From Hymenobacter sublimis (GTDB lineage Bacteria > Bacteroidota > Bacteroidia > Cytophagales > Hymenobacteraceae): a stretch of DNA of 64,000 bases. The stretch lies in NCBI RefSeq assembly GCF_023101345.1, contig NZ_CP095848.1, positions 3,746,001 through 3,810,000 of the forward strand, given 5' to 3'. The translations under genes and the position numbers were made by a program. The notes beneath the pieces are model-generated. The model worked only from the letters and a program-made list of their open reading frames with translations, had not been told where the DNA came from and ran no database searches. The first letter of the stretch is position 1; each line of letters begins with the position of its first letter. Shown here one piece after another: positions 17,902-27,911 of this stretch.

Positions 17902-20900
17902 TTGAATACCGGTAAGAAGTCCCTTGCTGCCTCCCTAGCAGCAGTTGTATCGTTGGTAGCGTGGTGGTCGCAGGCGAAGCCGTTGGGTAGCGCGGCTACT
18001 TCCTTTGCCATGCAGCAGCTTTGGTCGGATTGGTTGCCCGCTAGCTCCCCGCGGCTGCGCCTGCCGCTGGGCTTTGCTCCCGATACGCCCCGCATTGATA
18101 CGGTCCGCTACCGGCCCAGCCGGCGCCCCCGCGTAGCCCCGCAGGACCGGGTGGGCACGCCCTTCGCGCCGCAGCGTCGCCGCTCCCCGCTAGTACTACC
18201 CCTACCCTCTAACGTGCAACTCGATGTGCAGGCCGACGACAGCCTGAAAAACTTCGATGTGCGTGAGAAGCTGGGCTCGGACTTGGACTACCGCGACCCG
18301 AGCCGCATGACGTTTGAGGAGTACTCGCGCTGGCAGCAGCAGCAGGCCGTGCGCAACTACTTCCGCCAGCGCTCCGCCGGCGGCGTAGCCGGCGACGCCA
18401 ACACGCCCGCCAGCCGCCGCCTGATTCCGAAGATTTACTTAGGCCCCATGGCCGACCGGATTTTCGGGGGCAGCTACGTGGACATCCGGCCCCAGGGCTC
18501 CGTGGCGATACGCATGGGCGCCCGCTTCAACCGCAACGAAAACCCTACCCTGACGCTACGCCAGCAACGCGTAGGCGACTTCGACTTTAATCTTAACCAG
18601 AACCTGAACCTGACCGGGCAGATTGGGGAAAAGCTCAAGCTGACCTTCAACTTCGACACCCGCGCGGCCTTCGAGTTCGAGAACAACATGAAGCTCGATT
18701 ACACGGGCTACGAAACCGATATCATCCGCAAGGTGGAGCTGGGCAACGTGTCGTTGCCCCTGAACAACTCCCTGATTACAGGCGGGCAGAACCTGTTCGG
18801 GGTGAAGGCCCAGTTCCAGTTCGGGCGCCTAGGTATTACCACCGTGGCCAGCACCCTGCGCGGCCAGGCCGATGAGGTGCGCATCCAGAACGGGGGCCAG
18901 AGCCGGCAGTTTGAACTGAAAGCCAGCCAGTACGAGCGGGACCGGCACTACTTCCTGTCCCAGGCCTTCCGCGACCGGTACGACGCTTCCCTGCGCAACC
19001 TGCCTACGGTGCAGAGCGGGGTGGAAATTACCAACCTGGAGGTGTACGTCACGAACGACAACCGCCAGAGTGACAACCTGCGCAACGTGGTGGCCCTCAT
19101 GGACGTGGGCGAGCCCCAACGCCTGTACCGCCAGCGCTTTCAGAAGCCGGCGGGCCCCAACGCTCAAGCTGATAACAACGCCAACACCCTGCTCAGCCAG
19201 ATTCTGGCCGGCGGCGCCACAGCCCGCAACGAGCTGGGCGTGGATGACTACCTGACGGGCACCCTGCAGCTGCAGCGCAACATCGATTATGAGCACATCC
19301 GGGCCCGCAAGCTGGATCCGCGCGAGTACACCTACAACGCGCAGCTGGGCTACATTTCGCTGAATACGCAGCTGCTACCCGAGCAGGTGCTGGCCGTATC
19401 CTACCAGTACGTAGACAACCGAGCCAGCGGCACCCGCTCCAATGCGCCCAAGCAGGTAGGTGAAATCAGCTCCATTGACTACGCTTCCCGCAATCAGGAC
19501 GAGGTGATTTTCCTGAAGATGCTGAAAGCCACCAACCCCGGCGTGGGCCTGGCCGACCCTACCCAAAACCCGACCAACCAGAACCTACAGACGCGCAACC
19601 TGCCGACCTGGGATTTGATGATGAAAAACATCTATCCCCTGAACGCCTCCCAGCTCAACCGCGACAATTTCCAGCTCCAGATCATCTACAAGGATGACGT
19701 GACGGGCGTGGACTTGATTTCGCTGAAGGAAGGCCAGCGCATTGCCAACCGCCCCCTGATTGAGGTACTCAACCTCGACAACGTCAACCCCAACAACGAC
19801 CGGAACCCGGACGGTAACTTCGACTTCTTCCCTGGCATTACCATTGACACGGAGCTGGGCAAGATCATCTTCCCGGAGGTGCAGCCGTTTGGCTCCTACC
19901 TCGCGGCGCAGTTTGATACCTTAGGCTCTACCACCGAGCGGGAGCTAGCGCGCAAGTACGTGTACCGGGAGCTGTACACCCAGGTGCAGAGCGACGCCCA
20001 GCAGCGCCAGGAAAAGGACAAATTCTTTCTGCGCGGCCGCTTCCAGGCTACCGCCACCGACGAGATTAACCTGCCCGGCATTGGCATTGCCGAGGGCTCG
20101 GTGCGCGTGCGGGCCGGCAGCACTCTGCTGCAGGAAGGCGTTGACTACCAAGTTTTTTACGACCAGGCCAAGGTAAAAATATTGAACCCCAGCTACCTCA
20201 ACTCGGCCAACGAGTTGCGGGTAGAGTTCGAGAAAAACGCCCTGGTGCAAGTGCAGCCCCGCAAGCTGCTGGGCGCCCGCTTCGACTACCGGGTGTCGCC
20301 GGACCTCAACTTTGGGGCTACCGTGCTGCACCTGCGCGAAAACCAGGCGCCCGGCATTAACCGCGTCAACATCGGCGATGAGCCGGGCAACAACACCATC
20401 TACGGCTTCGATGTGAACATGCGCCGGGAGTCCCGGGCCCTGACCAAGTACCTGGACATGCTCCCCCTGCTTTCGACCAAGGAAATTTCCTCGGTGGCCT
20501 TCAGTGGGGAGTTTGCCCAGTTGCTGCCGGGCCAGTCGCGGCTGGGCAATGGGGAAAGTGGCGGCGAAAACGGCGTCTCCTACCTCGATGACTTCGAAAA
20601 CGCCCGCACGCCCTACACCTTAGGTGGGTTGAACTCGGTTACTACCTGGCGGCTGGCGGCTACCCCGGCTCCGCTGGGCGGCAACGTGCAGGGCTTGGAA
20701 GCGGGTTACCGCCGGGCCAAACTGGCCTGGTATACCGTGGACCAAACCTACTACACCAACGGCCAGAGCAAGCCCCAGAATATTGGGGTGAACGACCTGA
20801 AAAACCACTACGTGCGCGGCATCAAACGCACGGAAATCTTCCCAAACCGCGACGTAGGTACCACGGGCAACTCCTTCGAGTCGACTTTTGACTTGGCTTA

Positions 20901-23900
20901 CTTCCCCGATGAGCGCGGCCAGTACAACTACACGCCCAACGTGGACCCTAGCCAGCCGCGCCGGTTTTCCGCTACGAATGCGCCCGCTAACCGAGCCCGC
21001 TACGGGGGCGTTTCCCGCGAAATCACCTTCGACACGGACTTCGACAACGCCAACGTGGAGTACCTGGAGTTCTGGCTGATGGACCCGTTTATCACCACCC
21101 AGAACGGCCGGGTAGTTGACTCCGACGGGCACCAGTCGAACAACACGACGGGCGGCGAGCTGTACATCAACTTGGGCTCCGTTTCGGAAGATGTGCTCAA
21201 GGACAACAACCGCTACGAGTTTGAGAACGGACTGCCCGTGAACGAGGCTGACCTAAACCAAAACACCAGCCCCACGCCCTACGGTCGGGTATCGCGCCAG
21301 CCTTTCCTCACGGATGCCTTCAGCGCTACCCCCGGGGCCCGGGGCCGCCAAGACGTGGGCCTGGACGGGGTAACTGACGCGGAAGAAAAGACGCTGGCCG
21401 GCGCCCCGGCCGTGTACGGCTCGGTGCCGGACCCCGCGGCCGACAACTTCCGCCACCACCTCGACGAGAGCTACGACCAAGCCGACGCCAAGATTCTGGC
21501 TCGCTACAAGGATTTCAACGGCATGGAAGGCAACTCCCCGGAGGGTAGCCAGCGCAGCTCCACCGCCTTCCCCGACAAAGAGGACCTGAACCGGGACAAC
21601 GTGCTCACGGACACGGAGCGCTACTACGAGTACCGCATGCAGCTCCGGCCAGGCCAGATGGAGGTAGGGCAGAACTTCATCGTGGACAAAATCACGAACA
21701 AGAATGCCGACACCGATAACGAGGAAGTAACCTGGTATCAGTTCCGGATTCCGGTGCGCCAGCCTACCGGGATAGTGGGCACCCTGCAGGGCCAGGATTT
21801 CGGCTTCAAGTCGATTCGTTTCCTGCGTATGTACCTGACGCAGTGGGAGCAGCCGGTGGTACTGCGCATGGTGCAACCCCAGTTTGTGGCCAACCAGTGG
21901 CGCCGCTACCTCACCAAAATTGCTGACCCAACCCAGGTTATTGTAAGCCCCGACACGGATGCCGATGCCTTTAACATTTCGACGGTAAGCATTGAGGAAA
22001 ACGGCCCGGCAGTTACTGCCGGCTCCGATGCCATTCCGTACGTGCTGCCGCCCAACATCCGCCGCGACCGGGAGTACGGCTCCAGCACTGTGAACCGGCA
22101 GCAAAATGAGCAGAGCCTGCGCCTCGTGGTAGAAGGCTTGCGCGACGGTTTTGCCAAGGCAGCCTACAAGAACGTGAACCTGAATATGCTGCGTTATAAG
22201 CGTCTGCGCATGTTCCTGCACGCGGAAAGCGAAGACGGCACCGTGCGCGACGGCCAACTGCGAGGCTTCGTGCGCATCGGCACTGACTATACCCAGAACT
22301 ATTACGAGTACTCCCGGCCCTTGGAGCTGACTCAACGGGGTCTTGGTTCCTACACGGCCGATAATGTGTGGCCCGAATCCAACCGCATCGACCTGAAGCT
22401 GCAGGACTTTATTGATGCCAAGGCCCGCCGCAACCAGCAGGCCGCTGGCAGCGCCGACTACACCAAGCCCTTCGTGGTGACCCTGCCCGACAACTCCACG
22501 ATTACCATTGTGGGTAACCCCGATTTATCGGCGGTGCAGGGCGTGATGATTGGCATTCTGAACCCACGCGACGACAACGCCAGCAAAAACCTGACGCTCT
22601 GGGCCGATGAGTTGCGCGTCTCGGAATTTGACACCGAAAACGGCTGGGCCGCTACCGCCCGCTTCAACGCCAAACTCGCCGACGTGGCTAACATCACGGC
22701 CACGGGTAGCTACGTAACCACCGGTTTCGGGGGCCTGCAGGACCGCGCTCAGCAGCGTTCCATCGACAATATTGCCCGCGGCGACGTAAACGCTACCATC
22801 TCGGCCGATAAGTTCTTCCCCGAAAAGCTGGGCATCCGGGTGCCGGTGCTGGTGCAGGCCGGCGTAGAAAGCCGCGCCCCCAAGTACGACCCCCTCGACC
22901 CCGACACGGAGCTGAGCCAGTCCTTGCAGAAGTTTGACACGGCGGAGGAAAAGGCCGCCTACCGCAAGGAGGTAGTCGACCAGACCAGCCAGCGCAGCAT
23001 TTCCCTGCTGAACGTGCGCAAGGAGCGCACCAACCCCGAAAAGAAAGTCCGGCCCTACGACATCGAGAACTTTGCCCTGAGCTACTCGCTCACGGAACGC
23101 CTGCACACCGACGTCCGCACCGACCGGGACTATACCCGCACCTACACCGGCGCCCTGGCCTACGTGTACCAAGCTACTCCACGCAACTACACGCCCCTGG
23201 CCAAGGTGAAGGCGTTTGATTCGCCCTACCTGAAGATGTTCCAGGAGGTGAACTTCACGCCCCTACCCTCCCGCTTCTCCTTCCGCGCCGACTTGGACCG
23301 CCGCTACAACGAGCGGTTCCTGCAGCGCACCTTGGAGCCCGGCCAGGTACCCGTGACAGCTGGCATTCCGGGCGTGTTCCAGAAGTCATTTTTCCTGAAC
23401 CGCATCTACGACCTGCGCTGGGACCTGACCAAAGCCCTGGCCATTGACTACACGGCTACTAACCGGGCGGTAGTGGACGAAGGTCCCGGTCGCACTATCG
23501 GGGACGACGCCATTGCCCAGCGCAACCGCCAGCAACTGCGCGACAACCTGTTCCGCCGCGGGGGCCGCACCACCAACTTCAACCAGACAGTAGCCTTCAC
23601 TTACCGCCTACCCCTGGACAAGTTCCCACTCACCGACTGGCTGTCGGCCGATGCCCGCTACGCCGCCAACTATACCTGGCAGGCGGCTTCTACGGCCTTG
23701 CGCGCACCCCTGCACCCCGGCAACCCCGCTGATACCACCTCCGGGCGGCTGAACCTGGGCAACACCATCCAGAACAACGGGGAACTGAGTGCCAACGGCA
23801 AGATTGACTTGGTGAAGCTCTACAATAAGGTGCGCTTCCTCAACATCATCAACAACGCCCCGCCGCCCCAGCCCCGCGCCCAGGCCGCCGACAACCCCCG

Positions 23901-25452
23901 CGACCTGCGCGGCGGAGTTGCCCGCCGCGCCGCCCCTGGCGTGGTGCCCGACCCTGCCCAGGCTGCTGCCGATTCGGCAAAGGGTCCGGAGCTGCGCGCC
24001 CTGAAAGCGGTGCTTCGTTCCCTGATGACGGCTCGTTCCATCAACTTTACCTATACCCGCTCCAACGGAACCCTGTTGCCCGGTTATCTACCTGGCACCC
24101 GCTTCTTCGGGATGAACAGCGACTTTGACGCGCCCGGCGTGCCCTTCCTGCTCGGCCGGCAGTATGACCTAGACAACCTGTATCAGCGGACTTACAGCCG
24201 GGGCTGGTACACCGACAGCAGCCAGTACCTGAACACGCCGCTCAGCTCCCTGCTTACTGAGGCCCTGACCCTGCGCACCACTTTGGAGCCCTTCCGCGAC
24301 TTTGTGATTCAACTGGATGCCCGCCGCAACAAGGTGGAAAATAACGAAGTGTTTTACCGCCTGCAGGTGGATACGGTGAAGCTTACCCCCATTCCCGGCC
24401 TGGGGCCACAGCCCAGCAATGCCTTGGGCTCCGGTACCTTCAACACCTCGTTCATTTCCATTCAGACCTTGTTTGGGGACCTGAGCAACCGCGGCGAGAT
24501 TTCGAAGGCCTTCCAGCGCTTCGTGGATAACCGCGTGTTTGTGCAGCAGCGCCTCTCGGCCGACAACCGCACCGTAGACCCGACCAGCGGCCGTACCGGC
24601 ACGTACAGCTACAACTCCCAAGATGTACTGCTACCCGCTTTCCTGGATGCGTACCGGGGCAAGTCGTCGGATGGCTACAAGTCGAAGAAGTTCAACCCCT
24701 TCTCGGTGCTACCCATCCCGAACTGGACCATTGCCTACAACGGCTTGTCGGAGTTGCCGTTTGTGCAGCGCTACTTCCGCTCCATTCAGCTCAGCCACGC
24801 TTACGCCTCCAACTACAACATTAACGGCTATACCACCAACGCCCTCTATACCCGGGAGCCGGAGGGCCTCCCCGACCGGGTAAACCTGACCAATGGCCAG
24901 TACGTGCCCTACTATATTATTGGGCAGGTGACAATTGCCGAGCGCCTAGCTCCGCTCATTGGCCTAAACTTCCAGACTACTGGCAAGCTCAGCGGCCGCC
25001 TGGAATACCGCATCGACCGTAACATTGGCTTGAATACAAACAACGCCCAGGTAACGGAATTGCACTCCACTGAAATGATTGTGGGTTTCGGCTTTGCCAC
25101 TAACCGCCTGAAGCTACCCTTCCGCATTGGCGGGGAGCAGCGCATCCTGCGCAACGAGCTGAACGTGCGCTTCGACCTCAGCATCCGCGACAACTTCACC
25201 ATTCAGCGTACCATTCTGGATGTAGTGGACCCCGGCACCACGGGCACGGCTTCCGCGGGCCGGGCGTTCGGCCAGGTAACCAATGGCTCCCGGCAGTTCC
25301 AACTGCGTCCTACCGTCGACTACGTGCTTAACCAGCGCCTGAATCTGCAGTTCTTCTTCACCCAGAACATTACGGATCCGCGGGTAGAGAATGCCTTCCG
25401 CAACACGGCTACGGAAGGAGGAGTCCAGCTCCGCTATAGCCTGTCGCAGTAA
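17902..25452 (+). CDS. sprA: T9SS outer-membrane translocon protein SprA (Sov)
   Basis: 2516-residue protein, the very large single-chain outer-membrane barrel through which type IX secretion substrates leave the cell; also needed for gliding in motile Bacteroidota. Features: N-terminal export signal, then a SprA-type N-terminal region (PKIYLGPMADRIFGGSYVDI; FNFDTRAAFEFENNMKLDYTGYETDIIRKVELGN), the hallmark GENGVSYLDDFENARTPY near residue 890, and long stretches of alternating barrel strands to the C-terminus. The start is TTG at 17902; the first ATG lies inside the protein, after the signal. Two apparent clients with sorting tails lie at 34978 and 41409. The gene sits between ruvA and gcvH as in other Bacteroidota. 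Confidence 0.97.
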   Translation: MNTGKKSLAASLAAVVSLVAWWSQAKPLGSAATSFAMQQLWSDWLPASSPRLRLPLGFAPDTPRIDTVRYRPSRRPRVAPQDRVGTPFAPQRRRSPLVLPLPSNVQLDVQADDSLKNFDVREKLGSDLDYRDPSRMTFEEYSRWQQQQAVRNYFRQRSAGGVAGDANTPASRRLIPKIYLGPMADRIFGGSYVDIRPQGSVAIRMGARFNRNENPTLTLRQQRVGDFDFNLNQNLNLTGQIGEKLKLTFNFDTRAAFEFENNMKLDYTGYETDIIRKVELGNVSLPLNNSLITGGQNLFGVKAQFQFGRLGITTVASTLRGQADEVRIQNGGQSRQFELKASQYERDRHYFLSQAFRDRYDASLRNLPTVQSGVEITNLEVYVTNDNRQSDNLRNVVALMDVGEPQRLYRQRFQKPAGPNAQADNNANTLLSQILAGGATARNELGVDDYLTGTLQLQRNIDYEHIRARKLDPREYTYNAQLGYISLNTQLLPEQVLAVSYQYVDNRASGTRSNAPKQVGEISSIDYASRNQDEVIFLKMLKATNPGVGLADPTQNPTNQNLQTRNLPTWDLMMKNIYPLNASQLNRDNFQLQIIYKDDVTGVDLISLKEGQRIANRPLIEVLNLDNVNPNNDRNPDGNFDFFPGITIDTELGKIIFPEVQPFGSYLAAQFDTLGSTTERELARKYVYRELYTQVQSDAQQRQEKDKFFLRGRFQATATDEINLPGIGIAEGSVRVRAGSTLLQEGVDYQVFYDQAKVKILNPSYLNSANELRVEFEKNALVQVQPRKLLGARFDYRVSPDLNFGATVLHLRENQAPGINRVNIGDEPGNNTIYGFDVNMRRESRALTKYLDMLPLLSTKEISSVAFSGEFAQLLPGQSRLGNGESGGENGVSYLDDFENARTPYTLGGLNSVTTWRLAATPAPLGGNVQGLEAGYRRAKLAWYTVDQTYYTNGQSKPQNIGVNDLKNHYVRGIKRTEIFPNRDVGTTGNSFESTFDLAYFPDERGQYNYTPNVDPSQPRRFSATNAPANRARYGGVSREITFDTDFDNANVEYLEFWLMDPFITTQNGRVVDSDGHQSNNTTGGELYINLGSVSEDVLKDNNRYEFENGLPVNEADLNQNTSPTPYGRVSRQPFLTDAFSATPGARGRQDVGLDGVTDAEEKTLAGAPAVYGSVPDPAADNFRHHLDESYDQADAKILARYKDFNGMEGNSPEGSQRSSTAFPDKEDLNRDNVLTDTERYYEYRMQLRPGQMEVGQNFIVDKITNKNADTDNEEVTWYQFRIPVRQPTGIVGTLQGQDFGFKSIRFLRMYLTQWEQPVVLRMVQPQFVANQWRRYLTKIADPTQVIVSPDTDADAFNISTVSIEENGPAVTAGSDAIPYVLPPNIRRDREYGSSTVNRQQNEQSLRLVVEGLRDGFAKAAYKNVNLNMLRYKRLRMFLHAESEDGTVRDGQLRGFVRIGTDYTQNYYEYSRPLELTQRGLGSYTADNVWPESNRIDLKLQDFIDAKARRNQQAAGSADYTKPFVVTLPDNSTITIVGNPDLSAVQGVMIGILNPRDDNASKNLTLWADELRVSEFDTENGWAATARFNAKLADVANITATGSYVTTGFGGLQDRAQQRSIDNIARGDVNATISADKFFPEKLGIRVPVLVQAGVESRAPKYDPLDPDTELSQSLQKFDTAEEKAAYRKEVVDQTSQRSISLLNVRKERTNPEKKVRPYDIENFALSYSLTERLHTDVRTDRDYTRTYTGALAYVYQATPRNYTPLAKVKAFDSPYLKMFQEVNFTPLPSRFSFRADLDRRYNERFLQRTLEPGQVPVTAGIPGVFQKSFFLNRIYDLRWDLTKALAIDYTATNRAVVDEGPGRTIGDDAIAQRNRQQLRDNLFRRGGRTTNFNQTVAFTYRLPLDKFPLTDWLSADARYAANYTWQAASTALRAPLHPGNPADTTSGRLNLGNTIQNNGELSANGKIDLVKLYNKVRFLNIINNAPPPQPRAQAADNPRDLRGGVARRAAPGVVPDPAQAAADSAKGPELRALKAVLRSLMTARSINFTYTRSNGTLLPGYLPGTRFFGMNSDFDAPGVPFLLGRQYDLDNLYQRTYSRGWYTDSSQYLNTPLSSLLTEALTLRTTLEPFRDFVIQLDARRNKVENNEVFYRLQVDTVKLTPIPGLGPQPSNALGSGTFNTSFISIQTLFGDLSNRGEISKAFQRFVDNRVFVQQRLSADNRTVDPTSGRTGTYSYNSQDVLLPAFLDAYRGKSSDGYKSKKFNPFSVLPIPNWTIAYNGLSELPFVQRYFRSIQLSHAYASNYNINGYTTNALYTREPEGLPDRVNLTNGQYVPYYIIGQVTIAERLAPLIGLNFQTTGKLSGRLEYRIDRNIGLNTNNAQVTELHSTEMIVGFGFATNRLKLPFRIGGEQRILRNELNVRFDLSIRDNFTIQRTILDVVDPGTTGTASAGRAFGQVTNGSRQFQLRPTVDYVLNQRLNLQFFFTQNITDPRVENAFRNTATEGGVQLRYSLSQ

Positions 25453-25552
25453 GGTGAAATAGTGAGATAGTGAAATGGTGAGTTTTCCTTTCGTGTGGCT
25501 TCGGTGGCACGAAAGGAAAACTCACCATTTCACTATCTCACTATTTCACCTT
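25451..25552. repeat. Perfect 45-bp inverted repeat made of 8-bp units, after sprA
   Basis: The left arm 25451-25495 and right arm 25508-25552 are exact reverse complements over 45 bases, with a 12-base loop that itself contains C-TTCG-G, a stable tetraloop. The outer part of the arm is an 8-base tandem array: GGTGAAAT, AGTGAGAT, AGTGAAAT, GGTGAGTT (25453-25484). The repeat overlaps the last two bases of the sprA stop codon and ends eight bases before the gcvH promoter element. It could act as transcript end, RNA stabiliser or insulator between sprA and gcvH. Confidence 0.95.
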
Positions 25553-25559
25553 TAACCTT

Positions 25560-25567
25560 TACTTTTG
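25560..25567 (+). promoter_or_regulatory. -7 element upstream of gcvH
   Basis: TACTTTTG fits TAnnTTTG, 50 bases before the ATG at 25618 and directly behind the long hairpin. Confidence 0.6.
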
Positions 25568-25617
25568 AGCCAACACGCCCCGCGTGCACCCATTTACTTT
25601 TTCCAAACCCGCACCCC

Positions 25618-25998
25618 ATGAATCTGCCCGCCAGCCTGAAGTACACCAAAGAGCACGAATGGATCCGTGTGGAAGGTGACGTTGCCTTCATCGGCATCAC
25701 TGACCATGCCCAAAAAGAACTCGGCGACATTGTGTACGTGGACATTGATACCCTCGATAAGGAGGTAGCGCAAGACGAAGTATTCGGTACCGTAGAGGCT
25801 GTAAAGACTGTTTCGGACTTGTTCAGCCCCATTACCGGCACCGTACTGGAAGTAAACAGCGCCCTCGACGGTAGCCCCGAGCTGGTAAACTCTGATCCTT
25901 ACGGCGAAGGCTGGATGGTAAAAATTGCCATTGCCAACCCTGCCGAGCTGGAAGGCTTGCTGACTGCAGAAACCTACGGTGAGCTGGTAGGCGCCTAG
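25618..25998 (+). CDS. gcvH: Glycine cleavage system H protein
   Basis: 126-residue lipoyl carrier that shuttles the aminomethyl group between the P, T and L proteins of the glycine cleavage complex. Lys63 in the motif FGTVEAVKTVSDLFSP is the lipoylation site. The canonical N-terminus KYTKEHEWI follows the chosen ATG at 25618; an in-frame extension upstream would run through the hairpin and is rejected. GcvP and GcvT are not nearby, as is usual in Bacteroidota where gcvH follows sprA. Confidence 0.97.
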   Translation: MNLPASLKYTKEHEWIRVEGDVAFIGITDHAQKELGDIVYVDIDTLDKEVAQDEVFGTVEAVKTVSDLFSPITGTVLEVNSALDGSPELVNSDPYGEGWMVKIAIANPAELEGLLTAETYGELVGA

Positions 25999-26022
25999 CC
26001 CACCGCTCCTACTATACTGGCC

Positions 26023-26430
26023 GTGCTTCCTACCGCGCCGCCCTCGTCCCATCGTCGGGCCCTTGTGGTCCTGCCGCTGGCGTGGGCGGCGCTGGTGTTT
26101 ACCCTGACTCTGGCCCCAGCCCAAGAAATGCCCGATACGCCCCACTGGGAACTGCTGGCTTTTGACACGGCGGCCCACGCGGGCGTATTCCTGGTGCAGG
26201 CCGTACTCACGGTTTTTTGGGCCCGGCGGCAGTCTTGGTTTCCGCGGCTGAAGGCCCGGGCGTTTAGCAGTGTGTTGGTCCTCACGGTTGGCATGGGCGC
26301 TTTTATCGAGCTACTTCAACTGCTGATGGACCTGGGCCGACGAGGAGAATGGTCGGATTTGTTGAGCGACTCACTTGGGGTAGTAGGCGGCTTGCTGCTG
26401 ATGTGGGGTACCCGCCGCTTCTGGCAATGA
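26023..26430 (+). CDS. VanZ-like membrane protein
   Basis: 135 residues with four hydrophobic helices (VVLPLAWAALVFTLTLAP, HAGVFLVQAVLTVF, VLVLTVGMGAFIELLQLL, LGVVGGLLLMWG). The motif IELLQ followed by GRRGEWSDLLSDSLGVVGG is characteristic of the VanZ-like family, named for a teicoplanin resistance protein but mostly of unknown function. Start is GTG at 26023, 24 bases after gcvH; no in-frame ATG lies before the first helix. Its stop codon overlaps the next gene's start (ATGA), indicating coupling to the M28 peptidase. Confidence 0.85.
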   Translation: MLPTAPPSSHRRALVVLPLAWAALVFTLTLAPAQEMPDTPHWELLAFDTAAHAGVFLVQAVLTVFWARRQSWFPRLKARAFSSVLVLTVGMGAFIELLQLLMDLGRRGEWSDLLSDSLGVVGGLLLMWGTRRFWQ

Positions 26431-27800
26431 AAGCACCTGGTTCCGGGCACCGTTCCTGGCTCTACCCCACCGCCCTAGTCGGAACCTTAGCTGGCCTGTG
26501 GTTGGCTCCGGCTGCCCTCGCCCAGGATATGCCCCGGGTGCGCCAAACCATTGCTACGCTGGCTTCCCCGGCTTTTCACGGTCGGGGCTACGTGCGCCAG
26601 GGCGAGCAGAAGGCAGCTCGTTATCTGCAGCAGCGTTTTCACCAACTGGGTTTGCAGCCCCTCGCCCCGGAGTATTTCCAGCCATTTACCCTAGCTGTAA
26701 ACACGTTTCCCGGTAAGCTGAAGCTCCGCCTAAGCCAGTCGCTATTCGCCTTCCCGTTGCTGGGTAATCAGCGTCGCCTCCGGCCCGGCCTCGATTTTAT
26801 TGCGGCTCCCGACTGTGGATCAGGCCGACTAGGTATCGGCCGGACACTGGCTTACCTAGATAGCACGTTGCTGACCGATGCCGCCGCCCGGCAATGGTTT
26901 CTGCGTCTTACTAGCTCCCCGGGCACTGTGGTGTTATCGGCTCGCACGAAGGCGCAGTTAGCTCACTATCCGCCGGATATCCGCCAGCGCCTCGATTCGG
27001 CTACGGCTGTCATCACCTTGGTTCCGAAACTAACGGCCTCGTTGGCTCCTATGCAAAGCCGACAGCTCCGGCTGGAGGCGCTGCCACATCCTTGGTTGAC
27101 AGGGACTAATAACTATTCTGGTTTGCCGCCTGCTGCTACGGCCAAGCTACGGGTGGATGCTCAACTTAAAACTGCGCACCACACCCAGAACATCGTCGGC
27201 TACCTGCCTGGCCGCATCCAACCCGACTCTTTTCTAGTAGTGACGGCCCACTATGACCATCTGGGCACGATGGGCAAACGCACGTATTTTCCCGGCGCCA
27301 ACGATAACGCCAGCGGCGTGGCCATGCTGCTGGAGCTGGCCGCTCACTACGCCCGCCCAGAAAACCGTCCGGCCTGCTCTTTGATATTCATTGCTTTTGG
27401 GGCGGAAGAAGCCGGCCTGGTTGGCTCCAAGTATTTTGTGGAGCACCCACTGGTTCCGCTAACGAGCATCCGATTCCTGCTCAACCTGGACTTAATGGGC
27501 ACGGGTGAGGAGGGCGCTACGGTCGTGAACGGCCGGGTGTTTGAGCGCCAGTACCAGCAGCTAACTCAGGTAAATGCCACGGCCCGCTACCTACCCGCGC
27601 TTACGGCCCGGGGCCGCGCCGCCAATTCTGACCATTACTACTTCTCGGAGCGTGGCGTGCCGTCTTTCTTCCTTTACACCCGCGGCGGTAGCAAGGCCTA
27701 CCACGACGTAGCCGACCGCGCCCAGACCTTATCCCTAACGGGTTTTACCGGCATGTTCGGCTTGCTTCAAGACTTCTTAAACCAGCAAGGCGCCCGTTAA
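26427..27800 (+). CDS. Exported M28 family zinc peptidase
   Basis: 457 residues. Signal peptide at about 1-32 (LVGTLAGLWLAPAALAQ). The C-terminal half is a di-zinc aminopeptidase domain: VTAHYDHLG with first ligands His and Asp, PGANDNASGVAMLLELA with bridging Asp, AFGAEEAGLVGSKYF with the catalytic Glu pair, LNLDLMGTG with Asp, and the late AYHDVADRA with His. All expected M28 ligands appear to be present. The middle part lacks an obvious PA domain signature. The start ATG at 26427 overlaps the VanZ-like stop codon. Likely role is degradation of peptides outside the inner membrane. Confidence 0.9.
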   Translation: MKAPGSGHRSWLYPTALVGTLAGLWLAPAALAQDMPRVRQTIATLASPAFHGRGYVRQGEQKAARYLQQRFHQLGLQPLAPEYFQPFTLAVNTFPGKLKLRLSQSLFAFPLLGNQRRLRPGLDFIAAPDCGSGRLGIGRTLAYLDSTLLTDAAARQWFLRLTSSPGTVVLSARTKAQLAHYPPDIRQRLDSATAVITLVPKLTASLAPMQSRQLRLEALPHPWLTGTNNYSGLPPAATAKLRVDAQLKTAHHTQNIVGYLPGRIQPDSFLVVTAHYDHLGTMGKRTYFPGANDNASGVAMLLELAAHYARPENRPACSLIFIAFGAEEAGLVGSKYFVEHPLVPLTSIRFLLNLDLMGTGEEGATVVNGRVFERQYQQLTQVNATARYLPALTARGRAANSDHYYFSERGVPSFFLYTRGGSKAYHDVADRAQTLSLTGFTGMFGLLQDFLNQQGAR

Positions 27801-27835
27801 GATGCCCCCTCGCTCGTAGCGGAAATTTAACGCAA

Positions 27836-27879
27836 AAAAGCCGGGGCCTTCCAGCGAATACTGGAAGGCCCCGGCTTTT
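27836..27879. terminator. Bidirectional terminator, 19-bp perfect stem
   Basis: Arms 27836-27854 and 27861-27879 are exact complements, with a six-base loop CGAATA, flanked by A-run and T-run. It lies between convergent genes (M28 peptidase and the minus-strand secreted protein) and fits both. Confidence 0.93.
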
Positions 27880-27911
27880 AAGTAGTGCCAAAATACTGTG
27901 GCGAAGGAGGC

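Noticed and set aside
21253..22335. 360-codon minus-strand ORF inside sprA
   Set aside because: Antisense shadow of sprA with no recognisable motif or promoter.
25495..25617. Upstream extension of gcvH
   Set aside because: It would start inside the long hairpin and pass through the promoter; the H protein family starts at 25618.
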